Position numbers and translations under genes: made by a program. The notes below the pieces were generated by a model that was not told the DNA's origin, ran no database searches, and saw only the letters and a list, made by a program, of their open reading frames with translations. Below are positions 27,445-34,282 of a stretch of 34,282 nt of DNA, in pieces; position 1 is the first letter of the stretch, and each line of letters begins with the position of its first letter. The DNA is from Bacteroidales bacterium (GTDB taxonomy: Bacteria > Bacteroidota > Bacteroidia > Bacteroidales > UBA932): NCBI GenBank assembly GCA_017651465.1, contig JAGCCX010000033.1, positions 1-34,282 of the forward strand, written 5' to 3'.

Positions 27445-28482
27445 ATGAAACAACAAGATATCGACCGCATTGCAGCGTCGCTTGACGCTCTGGAGTGCAA
27501 GACTCTCAAAGAAGTGGAAGAGGCCCGTGTGCGCTTCCTCGGAAAAAAAGGTGAAATTACGGCTCTCTTCGAGGAGTTCCGCACAGTGGACAGGGATCAG
27601 AAAGCCATCTTCGGACGTCTCCTCAACGAGCTCAAGCAAAAGGCCCAGGCCCGCATAGAGGAGCTCAAAGGCAAAGCGGCCGACGAAGGTTCTTCCGACG
27701 GTCCTAAAATTGACCTCTCTATGCCCGGAGACCCGTACGAACTGGGCAGCCGCCACCCCGTAAGCATTGTGCGTCAGGAGATTGTCGATATTTTCCGCAA
27801 ATTCGGATATGACGTGGCCGAGGGCCCCGAGATCGAAGACGACTACCACGTGTTCGAGGCTCTCAACTTCCCCGCCAACCACCCCGCCCGCGATATGCAG
27901 GACACTTTCTTCGTGAGTGCCGGGCACCTCAACCCGCTGCTTCTCCGCACCCACACATCCAGCGTCCAGGTGCGCACAATGGAGAAAATGCCCGTGCCCA
28001 TCCGCGTCATCTGCCCCGGCAGGGTATTCCGCAACGAGGCTATCAGCGCCCGCGCCCACTGCATCTTCCACCAGGTGGAAGGTCTCTATATCGACGAGAA
28101 CGTGAGCTTTGCCGACCTCAAGCAGGCCATCCTGCTCTTCGCCCGTGAGATGTTCGGTCCCGACACCCAGATCCGTATGCGCCCCAGCTACTTCCCCTTC
28201 ACCGAGCCGTCGGCCGAGGTGGACGTAAGCTGCAACATCTGCCACGGAAAGGGATGCAACATTTGCAAGGGTACCGGCTGGCTGGAGATTCTGGGCTGCG
28301 GAATGGTTGACCCCAACGTGCTGGAAGCCAGCGGTATCGACTCCAAGCGCTACAGCGGCTTCGCCTTCGGTATGGGCCTCGAGCGCATAGCTATGCTTAA
28401 GTGGCGGGTCAACGACCTGCGCCATTACTTCGAGAACGACATGCGATTCCTGCGCGAGTTCGCAGCAGCTCCCGAAGTGTAA
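27445..28482 (+). CDS. pheS: Phenylalanyl-tRNA synthetase alpha subunit
   Basis: A 345-aa class II synthetase subunit of normal length. The N-terminal coiled-coil arm (about 1-85) binds tRNA. The catalytic core contains HPVSIVRQEIVDIFRKFGYDVAEGPEIE, DTFFV, RTHTSSVQVRTM (motif 2 region), FHQVEGLYID, and motif 3 FGMGLERIAML near residue 308. A CxxC-type insertion (CNICHGKGCNICKGTGWLEI, about 266-285) may bind zinc and is seen in other Bacteroidota. pheT is not adjacent. A small ORF follows after 1 nt. Confidence 0.97.
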   Translation: MKQQDIDRIAASLDALECKTLKEVEEARVRFLGKKGEITALFEEFRTVDRDQKAIFGRLLNELKQKAQARIEELKGKAADEGSSDGPKIDLSMPGDPYELGSRHPVSIVRQEIVDIFRKFGYDVAEGPEIEDDYHVFEALNFPANHPARDMQDTFFVSAGHLNPLLLRTHTSSVQVRTMEKMPVPIRVICPGRVFRNEAISARAHCIFHQVEGLYIDENVSFADLKQAILLFAREMFGPDTQIRMRPSYFPFTEPSAEVDVSCNICHGKGCNICKGTGWLEILGCGMVDPNVLEASGIDSKRYSGFAFGMGLERIAMLKWRVNDLRHYFENDMRFLREFAAAPEV

Positions 28483-28483
28483 T

Positions 28484-28609
28484 ATGGCCTTAAAATATTG
28501 CCCGCCGGTCTTGGCCGAGGAGCAGATGCTCGAAGCTTACTCTCTGCTGGTTGCCAGCAATGAGGGCTACGAAATTGATCCTTTCGATCCTGAATTCACC
28601 ACACCGTAG
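28484..28609 (+). CDS. Small protein of 41 aa between pheS and the M64 lipoprotein
   Basis: ATG 28484 is 1 nt after the pheS stop. The ORF ends at TAG 28607-28609, 5 nt before the GTG of the next gene. The product begins MALKYCPP, has a hydrophobic YSLLVASNEG stretch, and ends IDPFDPEF. It keeps the Y-x-x-P start, a hydrophobic run ending in Ser 20 residues later, and an acidic end. It therefore resembles the small ORFs at 4456 and 19961, though clearly less closely than they resemble each other. Its place before a lipoprotein with the same N-terminal module supports a link. It might be a chance ORF, but the tight spacing on both sides argues for coding. Confidence 0.55.
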   Translation: MALKYCPPVLAEEQMLEAYSLLVASNEGYEIDPFDPEFTTP

Positions 28610-28614
28610 CCGCC

Positions 28615-30660
28615 GTGAAGAAGTATTTGTTTTTAGCAGTCCTGGCCGTTGCAGCAATGGCCTCCTGCACAAAAGAACTCGAACAAGCGGCTCCCAAAGA
28701 GTATCAGACCTTGGTTATCAGAGCCGGCTTCGAGGCCGAAGACACCCGCACATCGCTGGAGATGAACAGCGCCCAGACCCGGGCCGACGTGGTGTGGAAC
28801 AGCGGCGACGAGATACGGGTGCTGGCATCAAGAGGCGGAAATTCATATACTTACGCCAACTTTTCCACTACCGACGACGGGGTGAGCGTGGGGGAATTCT
28901 CCTGCCACTCCTGGAATCCGGTGAGCAACACCAAATACGCCGCCGTTTACCCGGCCGGCAAGATGAAAGGCTACTCCTACAGCACCACCGAGGGCTACAC
29001 CTTCGGACTTGTGGTACCGCCTGTGCAGACCGCAGTCAAGGGTGGCGTGGAGCGCGGACTCATACGCTCCTTTGCCAAAGTCGGGGACAGTATGGCCCCG
29101 GACATCAAGTTCAAACACGCCCTTGCCCTGCTGCGGTTCCGCCTGGGCGGGAGCGCTGCCGGAGCGGTAAAGAAGGTCAAGTTAGTAGCCAATGCCGTGA
29201 TTGCAGGAGACTGTATGATACATCTGCTCGACAACGGCGAGGTTAGCTACGAAACCGACCGCTGGTATCTTCCGCTGGAATACGGACAGGTAAACAGCGT
29301 CACCCTCCAGGGAAGCTTCGAGAGCGGGGAGGATTACTATATTGCAGCTCTCCCCTGCGTCTCCGACGGCTTTTCGCTTCTGTTCTATGATTCATCGGAC
29401 CGGATCATCGCCCGCTATTCCAACAAAGTGCTGCCTTTGCGCCGGGCACGGATTACCGATATCGGAACAGTAAACCTGAGCGGAAGTTTCGGAGCTCCCG
29501 ACCCCAACGTCATCAAGTATATGGAGAGCAACAGGGGCTCGAGGCCTGTGACCATTGCGGTAGTTGCCGAGGGGTTCAAGGCCTCCGAGCAGGATAAATT
29601 CGTCTCCCTCGCCAAGGCTGCCGTGGACTTGATGTTCAGCACGGAGCCCTTCAAGACGTACAAAGATTACTTCAACGTGTACATTATGAAGGCCGTCTCC
29701 AACGAGTCCGGCGCATCCATCACCAACGGCAACGGCACCGTAACCACCAAGAAGGACACTTATTTCGGAGCCCGCTGGGGCGCAAGTTCCTATGGGGATA
29801 TGGAATCCGATGTCGAGAAAGTCTGGGGGTTCGTGAGCGCCCGCTGCCCGGAGATCCAGAGCGGCCTGCTCACCATCGACGAAGTGCCGGTGGGTATGAT
29901 TATCAACGATAACCGCTATGGCGGAAGGTGCCATTTCACTTCAAGCGGACGATGCGTGGCGCACGCCCCCCACACATACGACGGCAATCCCATTTCGTGG
30001 TCGTTCCCGAATATCGTGGCAGATAACGACGTTGATCAGTCGGGCGCGCACTACACTACCCAGGCAGAATACGCCGAGGTCGGCCATAGCACAGGAGATT
30101 GGCGCAATTCCTTCCTGCACGAGTTCTGCGGCCACGGCTTCGGCCGTTTAGCCGATGAATACTGGAACGGTACTTCTTATTCAACCGGCACCTACATCAA
30201 TGGGCAAGACTGGGAGTTGCCAGTTCACCTCAACATTTCCGGCACCTACAACAATGTGCCCTGGCAGGAAGACTTGCTGAACAACCGGGACGCCCTGATT
30301 GCACGCGACGCCCGCTATTCGCGCATCGGCCGTTTCCAGGGTGCCGGCGAGATGATTCTGAACCGCTGGCGCAGCGAGAAAATCAGCTGCATGATAGATA
30401 ACCGCCAGTACTTCTCCGCCTGGCAGAGAGAGTTGATAGTCAAACGGATAATGAGCCTGGCGGGAGAGAGCTTCAGCTTGTCCGACTTCTTCAACCTCGA
30501 CGTTACCCTTGACCCTGTGCGCGACTCCGGCGGCTCCGGCGCTCCTGAGCCCGACGGCTGGAAGAGCGAAGCTTGTACCGAGAGCGGCCCGCTCGCCCCG
30601 CCTCTGCAGATAGATAAAGATGCCCACGGCATTCCCCAACCGGTTTGCCGTCAAATGTAA
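28615..30660 (+). CDS. Fimbrillin-like lipoprotein fused to M64 (IgA-peptidase-like) metallopeptidase
   Basis: A 681-aa protein starting at GTG 28615, which opens the lipoprotein signal (V/M)KKYLFLAVLAVAAMASC (Cys18). Residues about 20-285 are the fimbrillin-like module: DTRTSLE, VVWNSGDEIRVL, then YAAVYP. From about 295 it is a Bacteroidota-type M64 peptidase: TIAVVAEGFKASEQDKF, FKTYKDYFNVYIMKAVSNESG, then the metal site FLHEFCGHGFGRLADEY with His502. The site reads H-E-F-C-G-H, one residue longer than plain HExxH. The founding family member cleaves IgA, but most members have unknown targets. The C terminus is Gly/Pro-rich. It lies 5 nt after the small ORF, in the pheS run. A surface protease tethered through an adhesin-like module is the likely arrangement. 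Confidence 0.88.
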   Translation: MKKYLFLAVLAVAAMASCTKELEQAAPKEYQTLVIRAGFEAEDTRTSLEMNSAQTRADVVWNSGDEIRVLASRGGNSYTYANFSTTDDGVSVGEFSCHSWNPVSNTKYAAVYPAGKMKGYSYSTTEGYTFGLVVPPVQTAVKGGVERGLIRSFAKVGDSMAPDIKFKHALALLRFRLGGSAAGAVKKVKLVANAVIAGDCMIHLLDNGEVSYETDRWYLPLEYGQVNSVTLQGSFESGEDYYIAALPCVSDGFSLLFYDSSDRIIARYSNKVLPLRRARITDIGTVNLSGSFGAPDPNVIKYMESNRGSRPVTIAVVAEGFKASEQDKFVSLAKAAVDLMFSTEPFKTYKDYFNVYIMKAVSNESGASITNGNGTVTTKKDTYFGARWGASSYGDMESDVEKVWGFVSARCPEIQSGLLTIDEVPVGMIINDNRYGGRCHFTSSGRCVAHAPHTYDGNPISWSFPNIVADNDVDQSGAHYTTQAEYAEVGHSTGDWRNSFLHEFCGHGFGRLADEYWNGTSYSTGTYINGQDWELPVHLNISGTYNNVPWQEDLLNNRDALIARDARYSRIGRFQGAGEMILNRWRSEKISCMIDNRQYFSAWQRELIVKRIMSLAGESFSLSDFFNLDVTLDPVRDSGGSGAPEPDGWKSEACTESGPLAPPLQIDKDAHGIPQPVCRQM

Positions 30661-30665
30661 TAGTT

Positions 30666-32675
30666 ATGTTTAAGCTCTTCAGGAAAATACTTCTCCTGGC
30701 GGTATTGCTGCTGCCTGCCGGATGCAATCTTTCCAAGCAAGGACTGCTGTTCGACCAAGTCGTGCCCTCCGGACTGGTGAATTTCGACTATCAGTCCTCA
30801 ACCGTCGTGACGATTATCCTGCCCGGAGGGGGAGGAAGCGCCAACGTGTCGTTCAGCGCGTCCGGCGACTGGGTGGCCCGTCTTGCCGACAATTCCGTGG
30901 CCTGGTGCTCACTGTCGCCCGAGAGCGGGACGGCCGCTGACAAACTGATTACGATCAACGCCCAGCCCAACGATGTGTTTGCCGAACGGAAATGTGTGGT
31001 GTCGCTGTTCTGCGACGGCAAGAGCGCCACGATTATAGTCAAACAGGCCGAAAAAGAAGAGTTTTCGCTGAATCAGTCCGCGGTAGAAATTCCGGCCGAG
31101 GGCGGCTCCTTCTTCGTTACCGTCACCCACACCTCGGATGTCAGCGCCAGCATTTCAAAAGACGCGGCCGAGTGGATACGACCCCTTGCGACAAAGGGCC
31201 CGACAGAAGACGAATTCGGTTTCGAGGTGCTCCTGAACCCCGAATCAACCCCCAGGGAAGGAAGCGTTACGTTTTCCTGTTCTTTGGGCGATAAAACCGT
31301 GAAAGTAATCCAGAAAGGGATTTCTGAATGCATAATCGTTCCCCAAAAAGATATCGAGGTCGATCAGGAAGGCGGCAGCTTTACGGTAACGGTCAAAAGC
31401 AATGTCGAGTATGACTGCACCATCACCCAAGGGGCCTCGTGGATAAGCGCCGCAGGCACCAAAGCCACGGTCACCGACTCCGACCACACTTTTATCGCGG
31501 CGCTTAACCCCAAAGACGAGCCCCGCGAGGGCAAGATAGTTTTTTCGAACAAAGCACTGGGCCTCAGCGAGACCGTAACCGTCAAGCAGAAGCCCGTCCT
31601 GGTGTTCTCTCTCACGCCCGACAAGGTGGAACTGGACTATACCGGCGGTGATTTTGAAATCCAAGTCACTTCATCGGTCGATTATGAAATAAAGTCTTTG
31701 CCGAATTGGCTTTCGTTAACTTCGGAACCGACCAGGGCACAGTCAAAAACACATAGTTTCAGAGCCCGTCCAAACAACTCTGAAGAGCCAAGGACGGGGA
31801 ATATCGTATTCAGCAACAGCGAGGGGGGAAGCCAGGTAGTAACGGTTACCCAGAAAGCCCGCGAAATTGCGGTGGATTGGAGCAAGGAATTCTATCACCG
31901 GTCGCTTATTATGCGATTTACTGCCACCTGGTGTGTCTTTTGTCCAATGATGCAGAGTGCTGTACTTATTGCCCAAGAACAATATCCCGACAAGCTTATT
32001 CACGTTGCCCTTCACGGAGGAGGAAGCGACTTGGAGTTCGGCGCCGGATCTTTACTCCAAAGCCAGTACAGAGTGAACGGTTTTCCTACCGGAATAGTTG
32101 ACGGACGCATTAAAGTCAACAATAATACTGAAATCCCGGTGACGGCGAGTAATTTACTTGCCGCAGCCAAGCAAACCGAGCAATTATATAGCACCCAGAC
32201 CGGAATATATCTCAATTCCTCCCTCTCCGGAAGAGATTTGACGATCGATCTTACAGTTTATGCTAAAAAGGCGGGGTCTTATTTGATTAGCGTACTATTG
32301 CTTGAAGACGGTATTTTTAATGCCCAGACAGGCTCCGAGAGCGGATTCGCTATTCACAACGACGTGGCGAGGATATCGGTAACCCAAAATACCGGTGAAT
32401 CTTTCTCCATCACAAAGGACTACAGTTTCAAGGACTTCACATATACCGTAAAAAATATCCCGTCCAGCTATCAACTTGACAAGATGAAGATTCTGGTATA
32501 TGTACAGAGAACGTTTAGTCCTGACCCGGTTAACCAAAGCGAGAATTACGGGAATTACTACGTCGACAACTGCGTTACCGTACCGTTAGGGCAGACGCTT
32601 AACGTTATGATGGCGGACACGATTCAGGGAGAAGGGACAGAAGGCGTCAAAACGGGGAATGATATCTATATGTAA
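30666..32675 (+). CDS. Lipoprotein with four BACON-like repeats and a thioredoxin/Omp28-like domain
   Basis: A 669-aa lipoprotein. ATG 30666 opens MFKLFRKILLLAVLLLPAGC (Cys20). Four BACON-like beta domains follow (about 40-128, 130-218, 219-308, 309-397), each with a W or WI core and a closing V(T/I)VKQ or VTVTQK strand. Residues about 400-540 are a thioredoxin-fold domain with FTATWCVFCPMM (Cys423, Cys426) and the cis-Pro-like GFPTGIVDG. The rest (about 540-669) is beta-rich, as in Omp28-type proteins. BACON modules are thought to bind carbohydrate or mucin, and the CxxC implies disulfide chemistry outside the cytoplasm. The start is 5 nt after the M64 stop. The last third is visibly more AT-rich than the first. 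Confidence 0.88.
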   Translation: MFKLFRKILLLAVLLLPAGCNLSKQGLLFDQVVPSGLVNFDYQSSTVVTIILPGGGGSANVSFSASGDWVARLADNSVAWCSLSPESGTAADKLITINAQPNDVFAERKCVVSLFCDGKSATIIVKQAEKEEFSLNQSAVEIPAEGGSFFVTVTHTSDVSASISKDAAEWIRPLATKGPTEDEFGFEVLLNPESTPREGSVTFSCSLGDKTVKVIQKGISECIIVPQKDIEVDQEGGSFTVTVKSNVEYDCTITQGASWISAAGTKATVTDSDHTFIAALNPKDEPREGKIVFSNKALGLSETVTVKQKPVLVFSLTPDKVELDYTGGDFEIQVTSSVDYEIKSLPNWLSLTSEPTRAQSKTHSFRARPNNSEEPRTGNIVFSNSEGGSQVVTVTQKAREIAVDWSKEFYHRSLIMRFTATWCVFCPMMQSAVLIAQEQYPDKLIHVALHGGGSDLEFGAGSLLQSQYRVNGFPTGIVDGRIKVNNNTEIPVTASNLLAAAKQTEQLYSTQTGIYLNSSLSGRDLTIDLTVYAKKAGSYLISVLLLEDGIFNAQTGSESGFAIHNDVARISVTQNTGESFSITKDYSFKDFTYTVKNIPSSYQLDKMKILVYVQRTFSPDPVNQSENYGNYYVDNCVTVPLGQTLNVMMADTIQGEGTEGVKTGNDIYM

Positions 32676-32686
32676 ACCCCGCCGCA

Positions 32687-34282
32687 ATGAAAGCTCTTGC
32701 CAGATTTTGCTTCCTCTGCCTGCTGCCGCTTGTTTCCGCCTGTGTGGCTCTTCCTTCCGAGGGAGGCGCTCCCGGAGACGAGAGTATCCTGACCGCCATT
32801 CTTGAGGGCGGGGAGCTAACCAAGACCCATCTTACCGGTCCCGAAGAGGGCATATACTATCCCTACTGGTCGGGGGACGAACACATTGCCGTTTATTCCG
32901 ATAATTCAAGCGAGCCCTCCCGTTTTGTTCTCAAGTCCGGCCAAAACAGCCGTAAGGCCACTTTTGCCGGTGCCGCTTCCGGCAAAAACTACATTGCAAT
33001 ATATCCTTATGAAAACAGCGGGAAGAATAAAAAAGGAGCAGTATCTCTCACGCTTCCTGCCGAGCAGAATTACGCGTTGGATTCGTTTGGCGAAGGGGCT
33101 TTTCCTATGCTTGCTGTCAGTTCCAGCAATTCTTTGTCGTTCAAGAATTTGTGTGCAGTACTCAAGGTGTCTCTGACGGGCAGCTCCGCGGTACAAAGCA
33201 TTACCTTAATTGCAAACGACGAGGGTATGGCGGTAAGCGGGCCGGCCTCTGTGAGCACCTCGGCCCCGGAAGCGCCCGAGCTGGTAATGGAGAGCGGCGG
33301 CTCGCCGAAAGTTCTGCTCATAGTGCCCGGAGTTAAGCTCTCCGAACAAACAGCAAAGGACTTTTTTATAGTTGTGCCACCCGGAACCTACAAAGGGGGC
33401 ATCACCCTCAAGATCAAGACATCGGAAGGAACCGTCACACGCTCGACCGATACAGACCTGATGTTCAAGCGCTCCGAGCTGCGCGCCATTCCCTCGTTCG
33501 AGTGCAACGGAGCAGAAGTCGATCCGGAAGACTTGCCTGACAATACAATATGGTATAAAACAGAAAACGGGAAGCCGGTCGATATACGCACAAATGCTTT
33601 TGCTTCCCCCATAGTTTCCCATACATACAAAGACGGTCGCGGTGTAATTGTTCTCCGCGAAGGTATAAAGATTATTCCCGAAAAAGCCTTCTACGGTAAA
33701 CATGTTACAGAGGTTCTAGTTCCGTCATCCATAGAAATAATCGAAAGAGACGCCTTCGCATACAGCTCGCTGCAGTCATTCAAGGTGCCGGATAATCTTA
33801 AAAAGATAGACAGAGGTGCGTTTGCATATTGCCCCCATCTTTCAAAATTTACCGGGGCCCATACTTTCGACAACGGCAAGGCTATAGTACTTAACAATGA
33901 GATTGTTGCCTATATAGGTAACATCGGCTCCAAAATTGTAATCCCGGAAGGTGTTTACTCCATTGCTGCAACCAGCTTCAGATTTGACGAAAGCGTTGCC
34001 ACCCGGCTAAAGGAACTGACTTTGCCTGAAGGACTTATAAGTATTGCCAGCGACAATTTCTCAAGTTTGCCGAATCTGGAATACGTTTATCTGCCATCTA
34101 CATTCAGCATCACCTGGCAGGGAACGTTTTCGCATTGTCCCAACCTTAAACAGTTCCGCGGGCCGTGTCCGCAAATCTACGACAACGGCAAGCTGCTTAT
34201 GTTCAACGATGGACATGTAACCGATTTTGCCGGGGCCGGTATTACTGACTACGTTATGCCGGAAGGCGTTACCGCCATCGAG
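32687..34282 (+). CDS. Fimbrillin-like lipoprotein with BspA-type leucine-rich repeats (runs off the window)
   Basis: An open reading frame of 532 codons with no stop before the window ends. The signal is MKALARFCFLCLLPLVSAC (Cys19). Residues about 35-265 are the fimbrillin-like module: LTKTHLT, PYWSGDEHIAVY, then YIAIYPY. From about 310 onward are BspA/LRR_5-type repeats such as VTEVLVPSSIEIIERDAFAYSSLQSF, KVPDNLKKIDRGAFAYCPHLSKF and LKELTLPEGLISIASDNFSSLPNLEYV. Proteins with these repeats bind host matrix or other cells in oral and gut Bacteroidota. It begins 11 nt after the BACON-thioredoxin gene and closes the visible run from 27038. Confidence 0.9.
   Translation, partial: MKALARFCFLCLLPLVSACVALPSEGGAPGDESILTAILEGGELTKTHLTGPEEGIYYPYWSGDEHIAVYSDNSSEPSRFVLKSGQNSRKATFAGAASGKNYIAIYPYENSGKNKKGAVSLTLPAEQNYALDSFGEGAFPMLAVSSSNSLSFKNLCAVLKVSLTGSSAVQSITLIANDEGMAVSGPASVSTSAPEAPELVMESGGSPKVLLIVPGVKLSEQTAKDFFIVVPPGTYKGGITLKIKTSEGTVTRSTDTDLMFKRSELRAIPSFECNGAEVDPEDLPDNTIWYKTENGKPVDIRTNAFASPIVSHTYKDGRGVIVLREGIKIIPEKAFYGKHVTEVLVPSSIEIIERDAFAYSSLQSFKVPDNLKKIDRGAFAYCPHLSKFTGAHTFDNGKAIVLNNEIVAYIGNIGSKIVIPEGVYSIAATSFRFDESVATRLKELTLPEGLISIASDNFSSLPNLEYVYLPSTFSITWQGTFSHCPNLKQFRGPCPQIYDNGKLLMFNDGHVTDFAGAGITDYVMPEGVTAIE

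Noticed and set aside
27340-28425. 361-codon minus-strand ORF opposite pheS
   Set aside because: Antisense shadow of an essential, well-conserved synthetase gene.

Overview
The window is chromosomal DNA from a Bacteroidota member, most likely an uncultured Bacteroidales gut-type bacterium. The evidence is repeated -7 promoter boxes of the TAnnTTTG type, many N-terminal lipoprotein signals, BACON and fimbrillin-like modules, an M64 peptidase, a BspA-type repeat protein, and an ECF sigma of the polysaccharide-utilisation type. No phage, integrase, transposase or CRISPR array is visible.

Layout. Positions 1-322 hold the last bases of a 16S rRNA, tRNA-Ile(GAT) and tRNA-Ala(TGC), with an intrinsic terminator after each tRNA and no 23S rRNA. 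Next is a strange convergent gene (324-767): an ECF sigma region 2 joined in frame to the C-terminal tail of a GH20 hexosaminidase. Positions 965-6223 are a compact run of three surface lipoproteins, with a 46-codon gene tucked between the second and third. A beta-barrel protein and an exo/endonuclease-phosphatase lipoprotein (minus strand) follow. Then comes a housekeeping block: uvrC, acpP, a putative glycosidase-like lipoprotein, pyrH and frr (plus strand), facing a dus-lpxK-beta-galactosidase operon (minus strand) with overlapping genes. tRNA-Ser(CGA) lies beside a structured palindromic element; a similar one sits upstream of pyrH.

The second half contains a NAGPA-type lipoprotein, a 50-aa small protein followed by a large adhesin-like lipoprotein, an NfeD-flotillin-HTH operon, a C69 dipeptidase, and a plus-strand run from 27038 to the end of the window. 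That run is a small secreted protein, pheS, a 41-aa small ORF, a fimbrillin-like/M64 peptidase, a BACON4-thioredoxin lipoprotein and a fimbrillin-like/leucine-rich-repeat lipoprotein that runs off the end.

The most interesting pattern links four distant lipoproteins (starts at 4583, 20126, 28615, 32687). They share a recognisable N-terminal module (T[KR]T..., W..(G/D)(D/E)..., YxA(h)YP) but carry four different C-terminal payloads: FISUMP-like, twin cleaved-adhesin, M64 metallopeptidase, and BspA-like repeats. Three of the four have an easily missed ORF of 41-50 codons directly upstream (4456, 19961, 28484). Two of these are clearly alike (YxxPxxRT...SGG) and the third more distantly so. I propose a small-protein/fimbrillin-like-lipoprotein pairing. 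This is inference from sequence alone and its function is unknown.
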